In this document: piece by piece, positions 21,002-27,910 of the stretch | Layout: every line of letters begins with the position of its first letter | Position numbering within the stretch: the first letter of the stretch is position 1 | From: Pseudoxanthomonas sp. JBR18 | GTDB taxonomy: Bacteria > Pseudomonadota > Gammaproteobacteria > Xanthomonadales > Xanthomonadaceae | Assembly (NCBI RefSeq): GCF_028198165.1 | Contig: NZ_CP116339.1 | Location: forward strand, 1,557,001 to 1,621,000 | Reading direction: 5' to 3' | Length of the DNA stretch: 64,000 nt | Translations under genes and position numbers: made by a program | The notes under the pieces: model-generated | The model's database searches: none | Told to the model about the DNA's origin: nothing | The model's input: the letters and a program-made list of their open reading frames with translations, nothing else

Positions 21002-21145
21002 TCAGTGAAGCTGGCCAGGATTGTCGGGATCGGTGGCGGGCGGGTCGCCGGCCTGGATCGGAGCGGGTCGCTCCTGCGCGCCGGGTGGCAGGCGCGGCAG
21101 TTCGCCCGGGTCGGACGGTGTCGGTTCGGTGCGGGGTGTGGGCAT
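21002..21145 (-). CDS. small proline-rich protein (47 aa), hypothetical
   Basis: A 47-codon frame starting at ATG 21145 directly behind a strong GGAGG ribosome site (spacing six), and ending TGA at 21002. The product is about one-quarter proline with acidic and basic residues, for example MPTPRTEPTPSDPGELPRLP at the N-terminus and PPATDPDNPG near the end; no hydrophobic segment. Disordered, short proline-rich cytosolic proteins of this sort are seen in xanthomonads, but I cannot name a family. It lies between an AKR gene and the GH3 gene in an otherwise gene-free 375-bp interval. The ribosome site is the main support. Confidence 0.55.
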   Translation of the reverse strand: MPTPRTEPTPSDPGELPRLPPGAQERPAPIQAGDPPATDPDNPGQLH

Positions 21146-21251
21146 GGCGACCTCCATCGCCGCCCATGCACGGCCGGACGGCCGCAGGCACTCTCGCGCG
21201 CGCCGGGTAAGCGCGCGGTGGAGGCCGCGCGCCCTGGATCATGACGGGACA

Positions 21252-22214
21252 TCAACCCGCGCTGGCCTGGTCCAAAGCCTGGAGTTGGTCGGCAGTGAGC
21301 TGCAGGGCGGCCGCCTTCATGATGTCCTGCAGCTGCTCGACGTTGCTGGCGCTGGCAATCGGGGCGGTGACCGAATCGCGCGCCATCAGCCAGGCTAGTG
21401 CGACCTGGGCCAGGGTGGCCCGCTGCGCGGCCGCCACCTCGTCCAGGGCGGCCAGGATCGCCTTGCCGCGCGGGTTGAGATAGCGCTTGACGACCTGCGC
21501 GCCGCGCGCGGCGCTCTTGGCGGCGTCGCTTTCCTGTCGGTACTTGCCGCTGAGAAAGCCGCTGGCCAGCGCGTAATAGCTGATGACCGCGATGTTTTCG
21601 GCCTTCACCAGCGGCTCCAGTTCGTCCTCGTAGCCGGCGCGATCGTAGAGGTTGTACTCCGGCTGCAGGCTCTCGTAGCGCGGCAAACCCTGCTCCTGGG
21701 AAACCTTGAACGCTTCGGCCAGGCGTTCGGCGCTGTAGTTGGAGGCACCGATGGCGCGCACCTTTCCCTTCTGGATCAACCTGGAGAATGCGCCCAGGGT
21801 CGCCTCGAGTGGGATGGAGGTGTCGTCCTCATGGGCCTGGTAGAGATCGATGTAATCGGTCTGCAGGCGACGCAGGGAATCGTCGACCGCTGCCTCGATA
21901 TTGTCCGGCGATAGGCCCGGACGCTCCCCCCACTTGGCCACCTTGGTCGCCAGCACCACCTGGTCGCGCTTGCCGCTGGTCTTGAGCCACTGGCCGATCA
22001 GTGCTTCGGATTCACCCCCTCGATTGCCCGGCACCCAGGCGGGATACACATCGGCGGTGTCGATCAGGTTGAAGCCGCCCTCGACGAAGGCATCGAGCAG
22101 CTTGCCGGCGCCGGCCGCGTCCTTGACGCTCCAGCCGAACACATTGCCGCCGAGGGCCAGAGGCGCCACGGTGATGCCAGAGGCGCCCAGGGGACGCTGG
22201 ATAGGCTTGGACAT
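21252..22214 (-). CDS. aldo/keto reductase
   Basis: A 320-residue AKR of another subfamily than the tandem group (YajO/Tas-like). ATG 22214 follows an AAGGAG ribosome site. The tetrad is visible in NLIDTADVYPAW (Asp, Tyr), VVLATKVAKWG (Lys) and LYQAHEDD (His at QAHE). The C-terminal SVTAPIASASNVEQLQDI region contacts NADP. It begins MSKPIQRPLGASGITVAPLALGG. It faces the methyltransferase-like gene, with 136 bp between starts. Substrate unknown. Confidence 0.93.
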   Translation of the reverse strand: MSKPIQRPLGASGITVAPLALGGNVFGWSVKDAAGAGKLLDAFVEGGFNLIDTADVYPAWVPGNRGGESEALIGQWLKTSGKRDQVVLATKVAKWGERPGLSPDNIEAAVDDSLRRLQTDYIDLYQAHEDDTSIPLEATLGAFSRLIQKGKVRAIGASNYSAERLAEAFKVSQEQGLPRYESLQPEYNLYDRAGYEDELEPLVKAENIAVISYYALASGFLSGKYRQESDAAKSAARGAQVVKRYLNPRGKAILAALDEVAAAQRATLAQVALAWLMARDSVTAPIASASNVEQLQDIMKAAALQLTADQLQALDQASAG

Positions 22215-22350
22215 GAAGGATCTCCTTGCAACGGGGGGAAGCAACACCGCTCACCGTAAGACGCCTGCGTTTAACCTGACGTGCATGCAAGGTCTGACGC
22301 GCCCTTGCGTGCTAGCTTCGGATCCCACCATCTTTTGAAGGAAACGGGTC

Positions 22351-23172
22351 ATGCGACGATCACTCGCGGCCTTCGCGCTGTGCGCGCTGATAGCTCCGAC
22401 CAGCCTCCCGGCACAGACCCCCACCCCCGCTTCGGCCTCGCTGCAGGCGGCGGTGGACGGGCCCTGGCGCCCCGCCGATGAAACCGCTCGCGACCGCTAC
22501 CGCCATCCGGCGCAGACGCTGGCCTTCTTCGGCATCAAGCCCAGCGACACCGTCGTGGAGATCACGCCCGGCAGCGGCTGGTATTCGGCGATCCTGGCCC
22601 CGTACCTGAAAGACGCCGGCCACTACGTGGCGGCGGTGGTCGACCCGGCGGCGGTGGCCGAGGGATCGCGGGCCTACCAGCAAAAATCCCGGGACAGCCT
22701 GCAGGCCCGCTTCGACGCGGCACCGGCGCAGTTCTCCGGCGCGCGGATCGTGGGCTACGCTCCGGCCACCCCGGTGTTCGGCCCGGCCGGCTCGGCCGAC
22801 GTGGTGCTGACCTTCCGCAACGTGCACAACTGGCGCATGTCCGACAACGCCGAGGCGATGTTCAAGGCGTTCTTTGCCGTGCTCAAGCCCGGCGGCACGC
22901 TGGGCGTGGTCGAGCACCGGGCCAAGGACGACGTCGCCGACGATGACAAGAGCGGCTACGTCGGCCAGCAGCAGGTGATCGCCCTGGCGACGGGCGCCGG
23001 CTTCAAGCTGGCCGGCCAGAGCGAGGTCAACGCCAATCCACGCGACACCAAGGACTATCCGGGCGGCGTGTGGACCCTGCCGCCGACCAATCGCCACGCG
23101 CAGGCCGAGGACGCCAAGTTCCAGGCCATCGGCGAAAGCGACCGAATGACGCTGAAGTTCGTCAAACCCTGA
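22351..23172 (+). CDS. exported class I SAM methyltransferase-like protein
   Basis: A 273-residue protein with a clear signal peptide (residues 1-24, MRRSLAAFALCALIAPTSLPAQ, cut near PAQ) followed by a Rossmann methyltransferase fold. Motif I is the variant VVEITPGSGWYSAILAPYL; later GSADVVLTFRNVHNW and FAVLKPGGTLGVVEHRA match the post-I and motif IV/V regions. SAM is a cytoplasmic cofactor, so export is a puzzle; the family (predicted methyltransferases with signal peptides) is common in proteobacteria and uncharacterised. It is followed after three bases by the DUF2164 gene, likely in one transcript. Confidence 0.88.
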   Translation: MRRSLAAFALCALIAPTSLPAQTPTPASASLQAAVDGPWRPADETARDRYRHPAQTLAFFGIKPSDTVVEITPGSGWYSAILAPYLKDAGHYVAAVVDPAAVAEGSRAYQQKSRDSLQARFDAAPAQFSGARIVGYAPATPVFGPAGSADVVLTFRNVHNWRMSDNAEAMFKAFFAVLKPGGTLGVVEHRAKDDVADDDKSGYVGQQQVIALATGAGFKLAGQSEVNANPRDTKDYPGGVWTLPPTNRHAQAEDAKFQAIGESDRMTLKFVKP

Positions 23173-23175
23173 GCG

Positions 23176-23430
23176 ATGGCGCAGATCCAGTTCAGCACCG
23201 AAGAGAAGGCCGCCATCGTTCGGCGCATCCAGCTGTATTTCGACCAGGAGCTGCGTCAGGAGATCGGCCGCTTCGATGCCGAATTCCTGCTGGATTTCTT
23301 CACCGGTGAAATCGGCGGGTACTTCTACAACCGGGGTCTGTACGACGCCCAGGCCGCGGTGTCGTCGCGTCTGGACGACCTCAACGAGGCGATCGTGCAA
23401 CTGGAGATGCCGACCGAGTTCCCGCGCTGA
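23176..23430 (+). CDS. DUF2164 family protein
   Basis: An 84-residue soluble protein, MAQIQFSTEEKAAIVRRIQ at the N-terminus, with the family segments LYFDQELRQEIGRFDAEFLL and FFTGEIGGYFYNRGLYDAQ (given in parts). Length and order of motifs match DUF2164, a widespread family of unknown function predicted as mainly helical. It starts three bases after the methyltransferase stop. No catalytic motif is seen. Confidence 0.9.
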   Translation: MAQIQFSTEEKAAIVRRIQLYFDQELRQEIGRFDAEFLLDFFTGEIGGYFYNRGLYDAQAAVSSRLDDLNEAIVQLEMPTEFPR

Positions 23431-23441
23431 CCCCAGGCCGG

Positions 23442-25004
23442 TCAGGGGCCGCCGCGGACCGGCGGCGCCTGGCTCGGTGACTCGGGTTGCCCCAGCGCCT
23501 GTTGCGGTGCGCTGGTGTGCTGGGCCGGCGCAAGCGACTGCAGCTGGCGCATGGATTCCTGGATCGGCGGAGCCGGCTGCGACAGGTCGATCTGCGCGCG
23601 GTAACCGGTCGTGGTGCCGACCACCCACAGGCGACCTTCGCGCTCGACCGCGCCGCCCAGCGCCCCCGACACGATGCCTTCGCGGCGCGCCTGCACGGTG
23701 GCCTGCATGACCCGCTCATCGGCCATCGTGGCGGGCAGCTGCGCACGCAGGGCCTGGTAGAGCGCGGCATCGGCATGGGCCATGCCAGCGGTGGGCGACG
23801 CCGGGACCGGCGCGGGGCGCAGGTCGCTGGACGTGGGCGCCGGCACCGGGACACCGACGCCGACCGCCTGGCGCTCGAAGCGAGCGCGCAGGGCCGCATC
23901 GACCGGCTCGGCGTTGTAGGCGTCGGGCACCTTGTCCACCTCGCGCTTGGGGACCAGCCGCTCCACGTAGCCTTCCGGTTGCAGCCGGTCGACCTTGCTG
24001 CCGATCCGGTAGATCAGCATGCCTTCCTCGGAGCGGTGGATGACATCGCGGCGCGGGTCGTCCATCACCGGGCGCTTGTCCAGGTAGGGCCGGTCGCTGA
24101 GCGCGTTGAGGTAGTCGATCATCAGATTGCCGCTGCGCGTGGACAGCCCGTCGCGGTGATAGCCCCCGCCAACATCCGAATGCGCACCCGGCACATAGAC
24201 GCCCAGGAAGCGTCCATCGGCTGTCTGCCCCGGATCGATGATGTGCGTGGACTTGAACAGACCGCGCCGCTCATCCTCGGAGATCAGCTGGAAGCCGGAG
24301 ATCACCGAAGGCGGCAGGCGTCGATCCTGATGCTTGACCGGATCGCCCGTGCCCACCGGGTCGAACAGCCCCACCGCCTGCGCCACCTGCCCCGGCGCGA
24401 CCAGCGGCGGCTTGGTGTAGGTGACGCCCTTGATCTGGCCATCGCTGTCGCGCTCATAGCGCGCCCCGGACGGATCCTGGATGCCGCGCTCATCCACCAG
24501 ACGCGAGAACCCCGCCGCCTGCTCGGCGCCGCGGCTGAAGCCGATGTCGGCGACACGGATCTGCGCGTTGGGATTTTCCAACTTCCACTGCGCGGCCTGC
24601 TCGATGAGCTGGCGATACATGTCTTCCGTGCGCGCGTGGTATGTGTAACCGCGTGCGCCGTCCAGGGTCCGTTCGAGGAAGTTGTCCTGGGTCCCGGGAC
24701 CGGCGACATACCCGACGCCGATGGACTCCTGGCCCAAGCGCTGGGCCTTCATGAGTTGCGCCCTGATCAGCGCAACGTTGGTCGCATGTTCCGGATCGTG
24801 GATCGCGTCGTTGCCGGTGCCATCGAATGCTGCGACAAACAGCTTTTCGTCAGGGCTTTTACGATGCACCAGGATCGGCGCGGGGAAGTCAGCTAGGGCC
24901 CGCCCCGCGCTGGAAAAGCGCTCCATGTCCCCGGCATTGGCCGGACGAAAGGACACCCCGTCCTCCAGCAGTCCATCGTTTGCGCGCTTGTGGTCTTCCG
25001 CCAT
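23442..25004 (-). CDS. Tle1-type (DUF2235) phospholipase effector with XVIPCD-like C-terminus
   Basis: A 520-residue alpha/beta hydrolase of the DUF2235/Tle1 lipase family, which attacks membrane phospholipids of rival bacteria. Seen: FDGTGND (60-66), nucleophile elbow GFSRG with Ser157, FDPVG (214-218) and GAHSDVGGG (273-281) with the acid. Residues about 385-407 are a Pro/Ala linker, and 408-520 form a domain with LYQALRAQL, GRLWVVGTTTGYRAQIDL and a Gln-rich tail, resembling the XVIPCD signal that directs effectors to the Xanthomonadales type IV killing machine (family recollection, not aligned). There is no signal peptide. It follows two Tli1-like lipoprotein genes, last in the row. A GGGAGG lies eight bases upstream of ATG 25004. 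Confidence 0.85.
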   Translation of the reverse strand: MAEDHKRANDGLLEDGVSFRPANAGDMERFSSAGRALADFPAPILVHRKSPDEKLFVAAFDGTGNDAIHDPEHATNVALIRAQLMKAQRLGQESIGVGYVAGPGTQDNFLERTLDGARGYTYHARTEDMYRQLIEQAAQWKLENPNAQIRVADIGFSRGAEQAAGFSRLVDERGIQDPSGARYERDSDGQIKGVTYTKPPLVAPGQVAQAVGLFDPVGTGDPVKHQDRRLPPSVISGFQLISEDERRGLFKSTHIIDPGQTADGRFLGVYVPGAHSDVGGGYHRDGLSTRSGNLMIDYLNALSDRPYLDKRPVMDDPRRDVIHRSEEGMLIYRIGSKVDRLQPEGYVERLVPKREVDKVPDAYNAEPVDAALRARFERQAVGVGVPVPAPTSSDLRPAPVPASPTAGMAHADAALYQALRAQLPATMADERVMQATVQARREGIVSGALGGAVEREGRLWVVGTTTGYRAQIDLSQPAPPIQESMRQLQSLAPAQHTSAPQQALGQPESPSQAPPVRGGP

Positions 25005-25024
25005 CTCCTTGGCCTCCCCGCGTC

Positions 25025-25717
25025 CTAGTAATTCTGGTGCCAGACCTCAACGAGGTCATTACGGAAGTGACTGCGCGGGTTCCCGGGGATCTGCTCCTGC
25101 TTCGTCGCCAGAAACGCGCGGGTAAACAGGGAAAGCGTGTGATCGTTCACTTCAAGCACGATATCCACACTACCGCCAAAGGACCCCTCCGCGTAATCGT
25201 CCCGGCTCACGTGGTGGCGAACCAGCTCATCGCCGAAGAGCGCGGCAATGTCCACCTGCGCCTGATGCTGGGTGCCATCCAAGGCGGTCCAACGGACCTG
25301 TGCCGGCGGCGGAAAGTTCTGGATGCCCAACACCGAGGCGCGCGGCCAACGCTCCCGATAATTCGTGCTTGGAGGCGCCGCGCTCGGCTGATCGACATCC
25401 ATCGCCGTGACGTTCATGCCGTTGTAGAGGACCGAACAACGCTGGGTGTTGTAGCAGAACGCATCAAACGCGTGGCGCTTGAAGCGCAATGGCCATTGAG
25501 CGCTGGTGGATTGATTTGGCATGGTCTCGGCGTATGCGGGCATGGTGGCATGACATCCTGTGAGAGCCGCGGTCAGCGCGAGCGCGGCGGTCCGTAAGAA
25601 CACACTGGAGGATCTCCGCGAGCACTGTTCATCACCTTGCCCGACCCTGCGTGCTCGCAGATGCATGGGCAGGGCAGCAGTGCTGTGAAGCGATGATGTC
25701 GAATCGATCGGAGCCAT
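25025..25717 (-). CDS. Tli1-like immunity lipoprotein, copy A
   Basis: A 230-residue protein from ATG 25717 (AAGGA seven bases upstream) with a long basic N-region and then a lipoprotein signal (VFLRTAALALTAALTGC, lipobox cysteine at residue 55); GTG 25603 would give a more usual 17-residue signal. The mature part has LRFKRHAFDAFCYNTQRC with two cysteines, NFPPPAQVRWTALDG and ATKQEQIPGN-x-RSHFRNDL. These blocks are those of Tli1, the periplasmic lipoprotein that blocks Tle1 phospholipases. Paralogous to the gene upstream. It ends 20 bp before the effector start; binding to that effector is the expected role. Confidence 0.82.
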   Translation of the reverse strand: MAPIDSTSSLHSTAALPMHLRARRVGQGDEQCSRRSSSVFLRTAALALTAALTGCHATMPAYAETMPNQSTSAQWPLRFKRHAFDAFCYNTQRCSVLYNGMNVTAMDVDQPSAAPPSTNYRERWPRASVLGIQNFPPPAQVRWTALDGTQHQAQVDIAALFGDELVRHHVSRDDYAEGSFGGSVDIVLEVNDHTLSLFTRAFLATKQEQIPGNPRSHFRNDLVEVWHQNY

Positions 25718-25925
25718 TGGAGATCCTTGGCGAAAGCGTGCGGCCGGTGTGACGACGTGCGTCGTTCCTGGACGCCAAGGAAAGCTAAAGCGTCGACGGC
25801 GAAGGGTCAATGGCAGACGCTGTGATGGAGGCCGCCACTTGATCACCGCATCATGTCTATCGAATCCGCGCGCCTCACCGCTGCCAGACATCGGCGCCCG
25901 CCACATCGGGACGGATCCCGCTGCT

Positions 25926-26573
25926 TCAGTACGTCCTGCTCCACGCCTTGATGAGGTCATCGCGGAAATAGCTGTTCGCGTTTCCCGGAATCTGTGGTTC
26001 CTTGGTCGGGATCAGCATCTTCATGTAGACCGAAACCGTTCGGTCGTTGACCTCGATGAAGATATTGGGTTCGCCGGCCGGACCTTCGAAGCTATGGTCG
26101 GGAATCTGCGCATCCGGCACGGAGTACAGCACGCGTTCGTTGGCAAAGATCTTGCTCAGATCAATGCTGTCTTCGTGCGTCTGCCCGTCGAGCGAAGTCC
26201 ATTTCAGCTGCGCAGGCGCGGGGAAGTTCTTGACGTCCAGATACGAGGCTCCTCCCCAGGTTCGCTCCTTGTCATTGGCCGAAGGGGGTGGACCAGAGCG
26301 CTGGCCGGTCGAAGTGCGCGTGTGATTCGTGCCGTCGTAAACGACTTGGCAATCCAGGGTGTTGTAACAGTACGCGTCGAAGTTGTGTCGTTTGAAGCGC
26401 AGGGGCAGCGTATTGCTGGATGCAGACTTAGACGCGTAAGCGGTCCGCGCGTAGCTTTCCGACTGACAGGCAGCGATTATCAACAGACCGGCGATGAACA
26501 CCCGCGATGCACACCATGCTGGCGGGCTGGCGCGCGCAGCGCTTCTTTTCGTCGATTGATACATGCAGGTCAT
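25926..26573 (-). CDS. Tli1-like immunity lipoprotein, copy B
   Basis: A 215-residue paralogue of copy A. ATG 26573 follows AAGGA with similar spacing. The signal ends FIAGLLIIAAC (lipobox IAAC), so it is a lipoprotein. Conserved blocks shared with copy A: LRFKRHNFDAYCYNTLDC, NFPAPAQLKWTSLDG, EVNDRTVSVYM and TKEPQIPGNANSYFRDDL. The two copies differ most in the central loop (HTRTSTGQRSGPPPSANDKE, residues about 80-100, against DVDQPSAAPPSTNYRE). It is first in the cassette and is separated from copy A by 208 bp with no gene; the spacer may hold a promoter. Confidence 0.82.
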   Translation of the reverse strand: MTCMYQSTKRSAARASPPAWCASRVFIAGLLIIAACQSESYARTAYASKSASSNTLPLRFKRHNFDAYCYNTLDCQVVYDGTNHTRTSTGQRSGPPPSANDKERTWGGASYLDVKNFPAPAQLKWTSLDGQTHEDSIDLSKIFANERVLYSVPDAQIPDHSFEGPAGEPNIFIEVNDRTVSVYMKMLIPTKEPQIPGNANSYFRDDLIKAWSRTY

Positions 26574-26614
26574 CCCAATCCTTCGAAACATCCCTGGCGC
26601 CGAAGGGGCGCGAG

Positions 26615-27271
26615 GTGCGGGCTTCTCCGAGCCGGGAAGCAACGCTAGGAGCCTTCCACGTACAGGTCAAATCCACGCCCCTGGCCTTGACCGATAATGC
26701 GGCGCCCGTCCCACCGAGCCCGCAGCGCGTGCTGATTGCCTTCAACAAGCCCTTCAATGTCCTGTGCCAGTTCACCGACCGCAGCGATCCGCCACGGCGC
26801 ACGCTGGCCGGGTTCGGCTTGCCAAAGGACGTGTACGCCGCCGGACGACTGGACTACGACAGTGAAGGCCTGTTGCTGCTCACCGATGACGGCGCGCTGG
26901 CCCACCGGCTCACCGATCCACGCCACAAGCAGCCCAAGACCTATCTGGTGCAGGTGGAGGGCGCGCCCAGCGAGCCGCAGCTGCAGGCCCTGCAGCAGGG
27001 TGTGCAGCTGAAGGACGGCCTGACCCGGCCGGCGCACGTGCGCCTGCTGGCCGAGCCCCCCACGCTATGGACGCGCGACCCGCCGGTGCGCATGCGCAAG
27101 ACCGTGCCCGATGCCTGGCTGGAGCTGACCATCAACGAGGGACGCAACCGGCAAGTGCGACGCATGACCGCAGCCGTCGGCCTGCCCACGCTACGCCTGG
27201 TGCGCGCGTCCATGGGCGAAGTGGCACTCGGCAAACTCCAGCCCGGTGAGTGGCGCTTCGAGCAGTCCTAG
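26615..27271 (+). CDS. rluE: 23S rRNA pseudouridine synthase RluE (RsuA/RluE family)
   Basis: A protein of about 218 residues. It contains the RsuA/RluB/E/F core: LIAFNKPFNVLCQFTDRSD, the catalytic aspartate in YAAGRLDYDSEGLLLLTDDG (GRLDYDSEG), HRLTDPRHKQPKTYLVQVEG and INEGRNRQVRRM. There is no S4 domain, as in RluE, which modifies U2457 of 23S rRNA in E. coli. The start is uncertain: GTG 26615 follows AAGGGG and avoids the divergent immunity gene, while the core only begins near 26732. Convergent with a small membrane-protein gene; stem-loops lie in between. Confidence 0.9.
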   Translation: MRASPSREATLGAFHVQVKSTPLALTDNAAPVPPSPQRVLIAFNKPFNVLCQFTDRSDPPRRTLAGFGLPKDVYAAGRLDYDSEGLLLLTDDGALAHRLTDPRHKQPKTYLVQVEGAPSEPQLQALQQGVQLKDGLTRPAHVRLLAEPPTLWTRDPPVRMRKTVPDAWLELTINEGRNRQVRRMTAAVGLPTLRLVRASMGEVALGKLQPGEWRFEQS

Positions 27272-27289
27272 CGGCTCTGCACAGCACAA

Positions 27290-27309
27290 CGCCCCGCTTA
27301 GGCGGGGCG
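27290..27309. terminator. stem-loop behind rluE, possible terminator
   Basis: An eight-base GC-rich stem (CGCCCCGC, loop TTAG, GCGGGGCG) 18 bp behind the rluE stop. No T-run follows on the plus strand, so rho-independent termination is only possible. Confidence 0.4.
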
Positions 27310-27330
27310 CCGGGATGGTCATGACACTGG

Positions 27331-27372
27331 CTCGACCACGTCGCCCCGCGGTGGCGAAGCGGCGTGGTCGAG
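27331..27372. repeat. 14-base inverted repeat between convergent genes
   Basis: Arms CTCGACCACGTCGC (27331-27344) and GCGGCGTGGTCGAG (27359-27372) pair with one mismatch over a 14-base loop. It lies 16 bp behind the stop of the minus-strand gene and 59 bp behind rluE. Could be a two-way transcript end or a repeat element; no second copy was noticed in the window. Confidence 0.55.
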
Positions 27373-27388
27373 GACTCAGTTGCGATGA

Positions 27389-27808
27389 TCAGGCGTCGGT
27401 CGGGGCCTTCGGCGCCGCCCGCGTATAGCGGGTGGCCCGGGCTGCACGCACGCCCGCGTTGCCACGCGTGGTCGCCGGCTCAAGGCGGCGCGAGGTGCTC
27501 TCGATCGCCTGCGCCTGCTTCTGTTTGTAGCGCCGGAACACGGCATACCCAAGCAAACCAACGCCCACTGCCGCCACGGCGCTGACAGCCACCGGATTGC
27601 GCTTGACGAACGTGCCGGCGGCCTTGCTGCCTGTGCGCACCGCGCCGATGGCGGCGCTGTTGCGGATGAATTTCTGCGTCTTGGAGCGACGCGACGGGAT
27701 CATGTCGCGCACGCTGCTGCCCGCACTGCGCAGACCGCCGCTTGCCTGGTGGACCAAGTCCAACGCGGTTTCCAGCGCGCGGTCGCTGATATTGGAAAGC
27801 TTGCTCAT
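27389..27808 (-). CDS. small membrane-anchored protein, hypothetical
   Basis: A 139-residue protein starting MSKLSNISDRALETALDLVHQASGG. One hydrophobic segment is seen at about residues 75-93 (AVSAVAAVGVGLLGYAVF), followed by a very basic RRYKQKQ stop-transfer stretch and a positively charged tail rich in Arg, Ala and Thr. The first 70 residues are amphipathic and basic. The layout recalls the DUF883/ElaB-like inner-membrane stress proteins, but the motif match is too weak to name it. Predicted as a single-pass inner membrane protein with the tail in the cytoplasm. Confidence 0.75.
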   Translation of the reverse strand: MSKLSNISDRALETALDLVHQASGGLRSAGSSVRDMIPSRRSKTQKFIRNSAAIGAVRTGSKAAGTFVKRNPVAVSAVAAVGVGLLGYAVFRRYKQKQAQAIESTSRRLEPATTRGNAGVRAARATRYTRAAPKAPTDA

Positions 27809-27910
27809 TGCCGGGCCCCGTGAGGATGGAAGAAGTTCAGTCTCGCCCCGGGTGTGTGGACAAGGCGTGTGCGGGCACGGGCACAGCCTTCCGCAAGCTG
27901 AACCGGCCCG

